The position numbers and the translations under genes are program-made. A stretch of DNA of 64,000 nucleotides from an uncultured Ruminococcus sp. Its GTDB lineage: Bacteria > Bacillota > Clostridia > Oscillospirales > Acutalibacteraceae. The DNA is taken from positions 1-64,000 of the forward strand of contig CAJONB010000007.1 of NCBI GenBank assembly GCA_905235715.1, written 5' to 3'. This document shows positions 17,305 through 25,004 of the stretch, one piece after another. The notes beneath the pieces are model-generated. The model was not told the origin of the DNA, made no database searches, and worked only from the letters and a program-made list of their open reading frames with translations. Position 1 is the first letter of the stretch; each line of letters opens with the position of its first letter.

Positions 17305-17804
17305 TATGCTTCCTGATATTTCTTGAGAATACCGGGAACCTGATCGACTGTCAGACGGCCGTAAACGTCATCGTTGACGGTCATAACGGGAGCCAGACCG
17401 CACGCGCCGATACAACGGCAGGCTGTCAGTGAGAACTGACCGTCCATCGTACATTCCTCAGCCTCAATGCCAAGCTCTTCGGACAGCTTGTTCAGTACGT
17501 CGCCGGAGCCTTTTACGTAGCAGGCGGTACCCAGACAAACGCTGATGTGGTACTTGCCCTTTGGCGAGAGAGCAAACTGGCTGTAGAAGGTGGATACGCC
17601 GTACACCTCGTCGACAGGTACGTTAAGCCCATCGGCAATCATGGTCTGAACCTCCAGCGGCAGATAACCGTAGATTTCCTGAGCCTCCTGAAGGACGGGC
17701 ATAACCGCGCCGGGATCATCCTTGTGCTTGAGGATGACTTCCTTCAGCTGAGCTTCCTGCTCAGGGGTACCCTGAAAGGGCAGGCTGCTGATTTTCTTTT
17801 GCAT
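17304..17804 (-). CDS. hydC: hydrogenase diaphorase subunit, NuoE-like
   Basis: A 166-residue [2Fe-2S] subunit that works with HydB. The four cluster cysteines are in VCLGTACYVKG and CRCIGACGLAPV. The N-terminal helical domain (GAVMPVLQEAQEIYGYLP) is typical of NuoE/HndA. It is the first gene of the operon hydC-HATPase-ferredoxin-hydB-hydA and follows a GGAGG ribosome-binding site. Confidence 0.94.
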   Translation of the reverse strand: MQKKISSLPFQGTPEQEAQLKEVILKHKDDPGAVMPVLQEAQEIYGYLPLEVQTMIADGLNVPVDEVYGVSTFYSQFALSPKGKYHISVCLGTACYVKGSGDVLNKLSEELGIEAEECTMDGQFSLTACRCIGACGLAPVMTVNDDVYGRLTVDQVPGILKKYQEA

Positions 17805-17875
17805 CTTTTTTCCTCCTTGTGGTTAGAATTATGTACTTGAATCGTAGCAAATAATTCATCTATACATACACATAT

Positions 17876-17904
17876 AATATAACATAAATCTCTGAAATTG
17901 TCTA
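17876..17904 (-). promoter_or_regulatory. probable promoter of the hydrogenase operon
   Basis: On the minus strand TAGACA (17904-17899) and TATATT (17881-17876) are 17 bases apart, about 70 bases before the hydC start. I looked for a Rex operator (TTGTTAA-type palindrome), expected for NADH-linked hydrogenases, and saw none. Confidence 0.5.
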
Positions 17905-18048
17905 CATTATTCTTGCAAAAATATCAGGATTTTGCAGGCACTTTTGTCAGTTTTTGTGCGAAAATGCGGTAAGCATAAGCTAACTCGATTCATCAAATCA
18001 AAATGCCGGTTCATTTTTGAAAAAAAGGGCTGCTGCAAAATAGAAAAA

Positions 18049-18195
18049 TGTCATTCTGAGGCTTTGCAGAAGAATCTGAAAGTGCTCACCTTTCGGTCAG
18101 ATGATACATGATAGGTGTAATCATACCGGATAGATTGCACGATAAGATCCTTCGCAAAAGCTCAGGATGACACTCGCAAAAGCTCAGGATGACAC
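18049..18195. repeat. imperfect inverted repeat element with a duplicated right end
   Basis: The left end TGTCATTCTGAGGCTTTGC and the right end GCAAAAGCTCAGGATGACA are imperfect reverse complements enclosing about 120 bases, and the right end is repeated in tandem 22 bases further on (18153-18173 and 18175-18195). Ends of the TGTCATTCTGAG type recur in intergenic regions of many gut bacteria as small non-coding elements. No gene is present in 17805-18255. Confidence 0.6.
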
Positions 18196-18200
18196 ACTGA

Positions 18201-18232
18201 GGGGCTGTCGCATTACTTAGTGCGACAGCCCC
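18201..18232 (-). terminator. strong hairpin downstream of the SGNH hydrolase gene
   Basis: GGGGCTGTCGCA pairs perfectly with TGCGACAGCCCC (12 bp) around an 8-base loop, 24 bases beyond the stop at 18256. There is no clear T-tract on either strand, so it may instead be a 3'-end stabilising hairpin. Confidence 0.55.
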
Positions 18233-18255
18233 GGAGGTTTTATTGCTACCTGGTG

Positions 18256-20934
18256 TTATTCTTTTTCGGGAATGATAATCGCATAGATTGCGTCGTTGAT
18301 AAGGGGCATATAGTAGGTCTGGTAGCCCAAGGCGTTCGGGTGGATGCCGTCGTGCTTTCCGTAGGACGGATTGTACTTTGTATATCTGTCACAGATATAC
18401 GCATCCTCTGTGTTGAAAGCCGTATCGGTATAGAGGTCAAGCGTAAAGTCGCCCTGAGATTTTACATACGCGATATTGTATTCGCCCATCTGACGCTCCA
18501 GCGTATCGGTGACATAATCCATGTTGTGGTCGCGGATATAGAGAAGCGGGACGTTTGTCCAATTCTTATGTATGGTTTTAAGAATATACTGCAAGCCCTC
18601 CGCCATGGAGCTTTTGCCCGGATTGGACGGGTCAAAGGTCTCGCCCGTCTTTTTGAATTCAATTAAATCCATGTCGTTGGTGCCGCCGTTGAGGAGAATG
18701 ATATCCGGATTGACGCCGTCTTGAATCGCAAGAGGAAGCTGGTCGGCAATGTGAGGTCTGACGGCATTAACGCGGTCGAGGCTTGTACCGCATTCAGCGT
18801 ATGAGTAATAGGTCATGCCGTACTTTTCCGCCGCAAGCCGGGCGATGCCGGCGGAGTTATTGCCGCTGCCGTACATAATGCTGTCGCCGAACGCGAGAAT
18901 ACACTTGCCTTTGAGCTGTGTACAGCGTTTTACCTCTTTCAGCAGAGCGGCGCGCTCGTCGCCGGTGATCCACCGGTCGGGGTAAATATAATCATACATA
19001 TCGGGCAGAAAATAGCCATAATAGACGGTTGTCAAGAGATTGGCGTCGCCAGAATCCTTGACGGAAATTCCCGAACGATATTTGTAACCCAGTGCCTTGA
19101 CGAGAACTTCGGATGCGTTTCGCCGGTTCAGGGGAGCGTTGGGATTTGTTGGCTTTACGACGCTGCTGCCGAGGAGCGCGTATACATCACGCGCAAAGTC
19201 CGACGCGGTGTATACCGTTATGGATTCATCAGGTCTGTAGGTGTGGGCGGAGCCCTCCGTATCGTAAGCGCTGTCGGGATTGCCCTGCGTATCAATACAG
19301 CAGACGGTGTAGGTATCGGGAATACCGTTCAGCGCGCCGGTGTAGAGATAGGATGTCTCGGTTGTATCGGCGAGGGGCGTCCATTTTTTGCCGGTAAGAA
19401 GATAAATGCGGTAGCCGCAGGCGCCTTCACTGTTGCTCCATTGCAGCAGCACGCCGTTTGACGCGTCAACCATAGAAAGCATGACAGGGGGTGCGACGTA
19501 TGTATGTGAGAAGCCCACTGTATCGTAGGCGCTCAGGTAGTATAAGCTATTAGCGGAAACACAGCAGACGGTGTAGTTGTATTCGGTTCCCGATTTGACG
19601 TTTCTGTTGTAATAGTAAGTGCCGGCGGTATCGGCAAGCGTCCGCCATGTGTTGTTCTCCTGAATCAGTACGCGGTATTTTTCTGCGCCCTCTACCGACG
19701 TCCAGCGGATTTCCTGTGAGCCGTCGAGATTGTTGATTCCGGTGATTCGGGGAGAATCCAAAACAGCGGGAATACGGTAGCGATGCGTCCATCCGGCGGC
19801 ATTGTACCCGCTGACTTCAACGGAATTTTTGTTCATGCATCTTATCGTATAGGTATAGGACGTTTGGTGAACCGCGGCATGAATGTAGGAGGTCGACATG
19901 ACATCGCTTAACACTGTCCAGGTAGAACCGTTTTTTATATAAATCCGGTAATAATCCGCACCCGGACAGGCTGTCCAGGTGAGCCTTGCTCCGTTCGCTT
20001 CATCGGTGATAGAGGTGATTTCCGGCGTCTTGACAAAAGTAGTGATGCTGCCTGTTCTATAGCCGCTTATGAAGCTCTTTTTGTCGGCGGATAGGCAGCG
20101 TACCGTATAGGTATAGTTATAGCCGGACTGGACGTCCTTGTGAATAAAGGAAGTGGAGGAGGTGTCGCCGAGCTTATTCCATTTGCCGCTTTTCCACACA
20201 AAAACGCGGTATTGTGGCGCACCTCTTACAGCGCCCCAGGTGATTTTAACACCGCCGGTCAGATTGGACAGGTCGGTGATTTTCGGAGCGGCAATAAAGG
20301 AGACGGATTTTCCCTCGCGGTTGTAGTCGCTTGTGAAGGATTTTCCGTCGGCAGATACACAACGGACGGTGTAGGTGTATTTGCATCCCGAAACAGCGGC
20401 TGTATGCGTGTAGAAAGTACCGGAGGTATTGCCGAGCGCTTTCCATGTCGTTCCGCTTTTCATAAAGACGCGGTATTTTGCAGCGCCCTTCACTGCCCGC
20501 CATTTGATGCTCACGCCGCCGGTTTGATTGGATAGGTCGGTGATTTGCGGAGCGGCAATAAAGGTGGCGGATTTTCCCGCACTGTTGTAGCCGCTGGTAA
20601 AGGATTTTCCGTCGGCGGAAAGACAGCGCACGGTATAGGTGTAATTGGTACCGGAAACAGCCGCTTTATGAGTAAAAGCGGTAGCGGTTGTGTCACCGAG
20701 CGCTTTCCATGACTTTCCGTTCTTGACAAAGACGCGGTATTTTGCCGCGCCCTTGACGGCTTTCCAGCTGACCTTGACGCCGGCGGTGGTGTTCACGGGG
20801 GTATTCAGCGTTGGGGCGGCAAGCGTCGCAGCTGTCGCGGCGCCCGCGGGAATAGCCGCAAGCAACATTCCGATACTCAGCACCAGAATGCAGATAAAAT
20901 GTTTAACAGGTCGTTTAATATTAATCACTTCCAA
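18256..20934 (-). CDS. secreted protein with six FN3-like repeats and a C-terminal SGNH/GDSL hydrolase domain
   Basis: An 892-residue exported protein. A signal peptide (HFICILVLSIGMLLAAIPAGA) is followed by six repeats of about 87 residues (38-570), each with a W-x-x-V-x-G-A-x-x-YRV core and a YTYTVRC strand; the first three are nearly identical. The C-terminal domain (about 675-892) has SGNH-hydrolase blocks: nucleophile block LAFGDSIMYGS, block III GGTNDMD and block V DGIHPNALG. Family members are esterases, often carbohydrate esterases or lipases. There is no dockerin, sortase motif or membrane anchor. The first repeats may bind a surface or glycan. It is a single-gene unit. Confidence 0.88.
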   Translation of the reverse strand: MEVINIKRPVKHFICILVLSIGMLLAAIPAGAATAATLAAPTLNTPVNTTAGVKVSWKAVKGAAKYRVFVKNGKSWKALGDTTATAFTHKAAVSGTNYTYTVRCLSADGKSFTSGYNSAGKSATFIAAPQITDLSNQTGGVSIKWRAVKGAAKYRVFMKSGTTWKALGNTSGTFYTHTAAVSGCKYTYTVRCVSADGKSFTSDYNREGKSVSFIAAPKITDLSNLTGGVKITWGAVRGAPQYRVFVWKSGKWNKLGDTSSTSFIHKDVQSGYNYTYTVRCLSADKKSFISGYRTGSITTFVKTPEITSITDEANGARLTWTACPGADYYRIYIKNGSTWTVLSDVMSTSYIHAAVHQTSYTYTIRCMNKNSVEVSGYNAAGWTHRYRIPAVLDSPRITGINNLDGSQEIRWTSVEGAEKYRVLIQENNTWRTLADTAGTYYYNRNVKSGTEYNYTVCCVSANSLYYLSAYDTVGFSHTYVAPPVMLSMVDASNGVLLQWSNSEGACGYRIYLLTGKKWTPLADTTETSYLYTGALNGIPDTYTVCCIDTQGNPDSAYDTEGSAHTYRPDESITVYTASDFARDVYALLGSSVVKPTNPNAPLNRRNASEVLVKALGYKYRSGISVKDSGDANLLTTVYYGYFLPDMYDYIYPDRWITGDERAALLKEVKRCTQLKGKCILAFGDSIMYGSGNNSAGIARLAAEKYGMTYYSYAECGTSLDRVNAVRPHIADQLPLAIQDGVNPDIILLNGGTNDMDLIEFKKTGETFDPSNPGKSSMAEGLQYILKTIHKNWTNVPLLYIRDHNMDYVTDTLERQMGEYNIAYVKSQGDFTLDLYTDTAFNTEDAYICDRYTKYNPSYGKHDGIHPNALGYQTYYMPLINDAIYAIIIPEKE

Positions 20935-20972
20935 AAATGTGTCAAACGAAGCTTGGGGGATAATGTGGGCTG

Positions 20973-21692
20973 TTATTGCTTCGGGGCGTCAAGATAGGAT
21001 AATACTGCCTCTCGCGTCAGCCCGGGGAGGTCGAGGGTGTTGTGTGCTTCCCGCATATTTTCCAGATAATGCGCGTCGGAGCAGTTGACGATATTCATGG
21101 CGTCGAGGATGGGGTGCTGCTGACGGAGCGCATCGAGCTTCGATAAATCCGCAAGCTCTGCGGTTTTGAAACCGCAGCAGGGGTCGATCTCGCCGAGCAC
21201 GGAGAGAATCGACAGGCTGTCGCGGTCGATGTGCGCGGGATAGCAGATACCGCCGAATTCCTTGACCTTTTGATAAGCGTCCATGATGCTGATGAAGGAC
21301 GCGGGCAGGAGAAGATGTTCAATCTCTCCGACTGCTTTGTCATCCTCGTTCATAATGATCTGCTCGCCGTAAATCTCGCTTTTATTCTTGACCTTGATAC
21401 GGTTGGCGTCAACATATTCTGAAAAAGCAAGGGCCTTTTCAAGGGTGGGGAACAGGCATACCGCGTGGATATCCTCGCTGGTGGTCAGCTCCATGCCGGG
21501 GATAACCAGTACGCCGACAGCATCGCCGACTGCCATCGCCGCCTCGCAGTTGAGCGAGGTATTATGGTCGGTCAGCGCAATCACATCCAGCCCGAGGAGC
21601 TTTGCCATATTGACCAGATTGTTGGGCGTCATATCCATATCTCCGCACGGCGAAAGGCACGAATGGAGATGCAGATCGTAGTAGTATTTCAT
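20973..21692 (-). CDS. PHP-domain metal-dependent phosphoesterase
   Basis: A 239-residue PHP superfamily protein. The motif YDLHLHSCLSPCGDMD at the N-terminus and VIALTDHN (about residue 39) provide metal ligands; later ligands include PAHIDRDS and NCSDAHYL. PHP proteins hydrolyse phosphoesters such as nucleotides. It is the last gene of the sensor-hydrogenase operon, 4 bases after the second DRTGG gene, so it may process a signalling nucleotide or phosphate group. Confidence 0.88.
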   Translation of the reverse strand: MKYYYDLHLHSCLSPCGDMDMTPNNLVNMAKLLGLDVIALTDHNTSLNCEAAMAVGDAVGVLVIPGMELTTSEDIHAVCLFPTLEKALAFSEYVDANRIKVKNKSEIYGEQIIMNEDDKAVGEIEHLLLPASFISIMDAYQKVKEFGGICYPAHIDRDSLSILSVLGEIDPCCGFKTAELADLSKLDALRQQHPILDAMNIVNCSDAHYLENMREAHNTLDLPGLTREAVLSYLDAPKQ

Positions 21693-21696
21693 CGCG

Positions 21697-22023
21697 TTAC
21701 AGAAGCGCGCTGAGCGCTACGGCGAGCTGATAGCTGTTCTTTTCGGTGAGGAGAATATTTACGCCGTGCATTTCCGCCTTAGCCTTTGCGTCGGCGTCGA
21801 GGGCGGCGTTTTCTACCAGTATGATACAGCTGACGTCGGCAAGGGTCGCGACGGCGATGGAGTTGATGTTGCCCATCACGGTCAGCCATGCGCTGTCAGC
21901 GGGCGCGCGTCCCATGACCCACGAGAGCAAATCTCCGATATAGCAGTCGTTGACCTCGCGGTCAAAATCATCCTCAACAAGAGGCGTCAGTTCAAGCTTT
22001 TCAGCAAGTTCTTTTACGGTCAT
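21697..22023 (-). CDS. DRTGG-domain protein (second copy in operon)
   Basis: A 108-residue protein resembling the DRTGG family, a ligand-binding fold seen in phosphotransacetylase N-termini and beside CBS domains. Typical features are the hydrophobic strands AWLTVMGNINSIAVATL and SCIILVENAALDADAKAKA, ending with NILLTEKNSY. I chose the ATG at 22023, which has AAAGGA about 6 bases upstream; a TTG five codons earlier is possible. Two DRTGG proteins flank this operon's hydrogenase-like gene, an arrangement seen with sensory [FeFe] hydrogenases. Confidence 0.75.
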   Translation of the reverse strand: MTVKELAEKLELTPLVEDDFDREVNDCYIGDLLSWVMGRAPADSAWLTVMGNINSIAVATLADVSCIILVENAALDADAKAKAEMHGVNILLTEKNSYQLAVALSALL

Positions 22024-22075
22024 AACGGTTCCTTTCAAGTGGAGAGCTGAGTGTGAACGGCGGTTCCTTCACGGT

Positions 22076-22447
22076 TTACTCTTCACCGGTGTTGTGCTTT
22101 TCCATATATTCTTCATAGAGCTTTTCGGCGAATTCGTCGGGGTCGTAGGTTTCGTACGCGAGGACGAAGTCGGCTTTGTTCAGCTTTTTGAGAATTTTAT
22201 CGTCGCCCTTTTTCGGCTGATTGTTCAGCTTGCGGAGGACGGCTTTTTTATATTTCGTGTAGCGGATTTCCCGCGCGGTGCGAATCATCTTGCTGTCCGC
22301 TTTATCACCGAAGCCGGGCAAAAACGCCTGTCCGATCGAGGCGAAAAACGCGCCGATCATCCGCATCGAAGCATTGCCTGCGCTGAGCAGCGGTACTTCG
22401 CAGTCCAGATAGAGCTTTTCCCGCTCGGTTAATTCTGCCGTACTCAT
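22076..22447 (-). CDS. hypothetical protein of the sensor-hydrogenase operon
   Basis: I do not recognise this 123-residue protein. It has one cysteine, no signal peptide, and alternates a helical N-terminus (AELTEREKLYLDCEVPLLSA), a Gly/Phe-rich turn (MIGAFFASIGQAFLPGFG) and a highly charged Lys/Glu-rich C-terminal half. Its ATG overlaps the stop of the HydS-like gene by 4 bases (ATGA), so it is translationally coupled to it. It might be a partner protein of the sensor. Confidence 0.75.
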   Translation of the reverse strand: MSTAELTEREKLYLDCEVPLLSAGNASMRMIGAFFASIGQAFLPGFGDKADSKMIRTAREIRYTKYKKAVLRKLNNQPKKGDDKILKKLNKADFVLAYETYDPDEFAEKLYEEYMEKHNTGEE

Positions 22448-23718
22448 AGCGTCGAACTCAGCTGGTCGTAGACGGACTGGATTTTTGCTTTGAGCTTATG
22501 GATGCAGTCGGTTTCCTTTGCGACGCCCTTGACGATATCCTCCGCCATCGCGCGGCAGGTGGGCGCTCCGCAGGAGCCGCAGTCCAGACCGGGCAAATCC
22601 GCGCAGATTTTCTCCATCTTGTCCATCATTTCCATCGCTTCCAGAATGTCGTCGGAAAGGGCAAAGCTCTCCGCGTTATAGGTCAGCTCCTTTTCCCACA
22701 TCATGACGTCGAGGTCCTTTTTATCGAGGTGGTTCAGGGAAACGGGCATATATTTGCGGAGGTTATGGATTCGTGCCTGTGCAACGTAGGGATTCTCTAC
22801 GGTGAGAACGCCGCCGACACAGCCGCCGGAGCAGGCGTTCAGCTCAATGAACTCCAAGCCGTGGATATGGTCGTCCTCTAGCTCCTCCAGTACGCGGATG
22901 ACGTTCTCGATGCCGTCGGCAGCTAAGTATTTTTCACCCAGCATAGCCGCAGCCTCGCCGCCGGAGGTTGCCCAGCCGACGCCGATGAGTCCCGACTTTG
23001 CAATCGGCTCGACGACGGTCAGGTGATCCATCGCGTGGGTGAGGGCGGGATAGAGCTGGGATATCGCAATCGCGCCGTTGACAGCGGAGGCGTCCGCGTG
23101 ATTCGGGGAATTGATTTCCGTCACCTTGGCGGGGCAGGGCGTAATGAAGAATACGCCGATATCCTCATCGGGCAGCCCTGTCATACCGCGTACCTCGCGG
23201 CGCGCCATCTTTGCCGCGACCTCCATGGGCGCGAGCAGGGGCATGACGTTATCGCACAGCTCGGGAAAGCGGATTTTTATCAGACGCACGACTGCGGGGC
23301 AGGCGGAGCTGATAATCGGCTTGCGCAGCTTGTTCTCGCGAATCAGGTCGCGGGTCGCTTCGCTTACAAGCTCCGCGCCGCGGCTGACCTCGTAGACGTA
23401 ATCGAAGCCGACTGCTCTCAGTCCCGTCAGCACGATGTCGATATCGTCCATGTTATTGAACTGACCGAACAGCGCGGGGGCGGGAAGGGCGATTTTTATT
23501 TTGAATTGTTCAAGATCTTCGAGCTGATTGGAGCGGGCGCGCTTCGCGTGGTGCGGACAAATGCGGATGCACTCGCCGCAGTCGATACATCTCTCGGAGA
23601 GAATGTGCGCCTTGCCGTCATGGATGCGTATCGCCTCGGTGGGGCAGCGCTTCAGACAGTTGGTACAACCGCAGCACTTATCCGCTTCCAGCTCGACGGA
23701 ATGAAAATAAGTATTCAT
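22444..23718 (-). CDS. [FeFe]-hydrogenase-like putative H2 sensor (HydS-like)
   Basis: A 424-residue iron-sulfur protein. Two [4Fe-4S] ferredoxin sites lie at the N-terminus (CCGCTNCLKRCPTEA and CIDCGECIRICPHHA). The H-cluster domain follows with P1 SSACPAVV, P2 FITPCPAKVTE and P3 LNACSGGCVGG, so all four expected cluster cysteines are present. In P1 the proton-transfer Cys of catalytic enzymes is Ala, a substitution reported for sensory hydrogenases such as Thermotoga maritima HydS. A C-terminal four-Cys FeS domain (PGLDCGSCGAPTCRAM) follows; there is no PAS domain. The ATG at 23718 is preferred over a GTG three codons earlier. The operon partners (DRTGG, HATPase, PHP) fit a signalling role. 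Confidence 0.85.
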   Translation of the reverse strand: MNTYFHSVELEADKCCGCTNCLKRCPTEAIRIHDGKAHILSERCIDCGECIRICPHHAKRARSNQLEDLEQFKIKIALPAPALFGQFNNMDDIDIVLTGLRAVGFDYVYEVSRGAELVSEATRDLIRENKLRKPIISSACPAVVRLIKIRFPELCDNVMPLLAPMEVAAKMARREVRGMTGLPDEDIGVFFITPCPAKVTEINSPNHADASAVNGAIAISQLYPALTHAMDHLTVVEPIAKSGLIGVGWATSGGEAAAMLGEKYLAADGIENVIRVLEELEDDHIHGLEFIELNACSGGCVGGVLTVENPYVAQARIHNLRKYMPVSLNHLDKKDLDVMMWEKELTYNAESFALSDDILEAMEMMDKMEKICADLPGLDCGSCGAPTCRAMAEDIVKGVAKETDCIHKLKAKIQSVYDQLSSTL

Positions 23719-23758
23719 AGTAATCACTTTATCTACTGTTCCCGATAAAGGGAAGTCA

Positions 23759-24184
23759 TTATCCGTTAACTTTGACCGTCAGATAGAGGTCGGTACCGAC
23801 GCCGATTTCGGTTTCTATCCGCATTTCGTCGGTATATTTTTTGATGTTCGGCAGACCCATGCCTGCGCCGAAGCCGAGGTTGCGGACGTTGTCGGGCGCG
23901 GTGGAAAAGCCCTCCTGCATCGCCTTCTCAACGTCGGGGATACCGGGGCCGTGGTCGGACAGGAGAATATCGACATGGTCGGGATAGATATCGACGTCCA
24001 CAAAGCCGCCGTCGGCATGGATGACCATGTTGATCTCCGCCTCGTACATCGCGATAGCGACCCTGCGGATAGCGTCGGTATTGTAGCCGAGCGCTTTCAG
24101 GCGCTTTTTGACCGAGCCGGAGGCTTCGCCCGCGCGGGTAAAGTCCTCGCCCGATACATCATAGTGAAGATGGATGCTGCTCAT
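23759..24184 (-). CDS. anti-sigma/serine-kinase-like HATPase protein
   Basis: A 141-residue single-domain GHKL ATPase of the RsbW/SpoIIAB type. The N-box is IAMYEAEINMVIHADGG, the G1 box is LSDHGPGIPD, and FGAGMGLPNIKKYTD is the G2-like region. Such proteins bind or phosphorylate anti-sigma antagonists. The ATG at 24184 overlaps the preceding DRTGG stop by 4 bases and fixes the start; the longer open frame upstream is in a non-coding frame of that gene. Confidence 0.88.
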   Translation of the reverse strand: MSSIHLHYDVSGEDFTRAGEASGSVKKRLKALGYNTDAIRRVAIAMYEAEINMVIHADGGFVDVDIYPDHVDILLSDHGPGIPDVEKAMQEGFSTAPDNVRNLGFGAGMGLPNIKKYTDEMRIETEIGVGTDLYLTVKVNG

Positions 24185-24528
24185 ACCGCCGTACCTCCGG
24201 AAAGTCCGTTTGAATACAGCTTGCCGCAGGCGGTGAACATTCTGTAGCGGGTTTTGATCAGCGTGATGCCGCGGCTTTCGGCAAGGGTGATGATTCCCTG
24301 GTCGGGCATTTTTCCGCGGACAAAGACGATGCACGCCATGTCCATCATTTCGGCAGTGCGGACAACCTGCGGGTTGATCAGTCCCGTCAGAAGAACGCTC
24401 TGATCCTTGACGAATGCCAGAACATCGCTCATCATGTCCGAACCGCAGGCGGTTTTGATTTCCTGAGTGAGGTCGCCCTCGCAGATAATTTCTCCGTCGA
24501 GTATGTCGATAATGTCTTTTACAATCAT
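24181..24528 (-). CDS. DRTGG-domain protein (first gene of sensor-hydrogenase operon)
   Basis: A 115-residue protein similar in outline to the gene at 21697: it begins MIVKDIIDILDGEIICEGD, and the strands SVLLTGLINPQVVRTA and ACIVFVRGKMPDQG match the DRTGG ligand-binding fold. It heads the operon DRTGG-HATPase-HydS-like-hypothetical-DRTGG-PHP and overlaps the HATPase start. What the domain binds here is unknown. Confidence 0.78.
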   Translation of the reverse strand: MIVKDIIDILDGEIICEGDLTQEIKTACGSDMMSDVLAFVKDQSVLLTGLINPQVVRTAEMMDMACIVFVRGKMPDQGIITLAESRGITLIKTRYRMFTACGKLYSNGLSGGTAV

Positions 24529-24591
24529 GCAGATACAACCTTTCTGTTGTGATGTGGGACGTATCGCCGGAGAGAATCACGGCGTATACGC

Positions 24592-24753
24592 TATAGGGCA
24601 CCACTAAAAATTCCTGCAGCCCGATAGCACTATATCTTCACGCCGCCTTTTTATTCAAAAAGACTTGAAATACGGCAGTATTCCTGCACTTTAAAAATCC
24701 GGCATAAATCTATGGCACTCTCAAAATACACGAATTTTTAGAGGTGCCCTATA
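24592..24753. mobile_element. 162-bp MITE-like element with near-perfect 22-bp terminal inverted repeats
   Basis: The left end TATAGGGCACC-A-CTAAAAATTC (24592-24613) and the right end (24732-24753) are reverse complements with a single mismatch. The interior has no coding potential. Ends of TA...TA suggest a TA target duplication, as for IS630/Tc1-type transposases, or an IS5-type element. It sits 60 bases upstream of the sensor-hydrogenase operon, where it could affect that promoter. The rest of the 24529-25004 gap is A/T-rich and empty. Confidence 0.75.
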
Positions 24754-25004
24754 ATTAAATACATTATAACATAATGCGGCGGCTAACACAACATGGCAAA
24801 GTTGGCGAAAATCCCTCCGTATTTTTGGTAATTATGTGATTTTAGTGCATGACTGAGAAATTTTTAAAAATTTTTTGCGGTTTTTGAAACAAAATGAATT
24901 GTCAAACAGTCTATATTAACAGAAAGATATAATTTCCTGTTTTTCTAAGCAAAGGACATGACAATTTATCTATCAAAAAACATCATGATAAAGGAGGATG
25001 AATC

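Noticed and set aside
17805..17960. Rex-binding site upstream of the hydrogenase operon
   Set aside because: Expected from biology, but no TTGTTAA-type palindrome could be found.
19490..20870. Repeated DNA in the FN3 gene as a CRISPR-like array
   Set aside because: The repeats are about 260 bases, in frame, and encode FN3-like domains.
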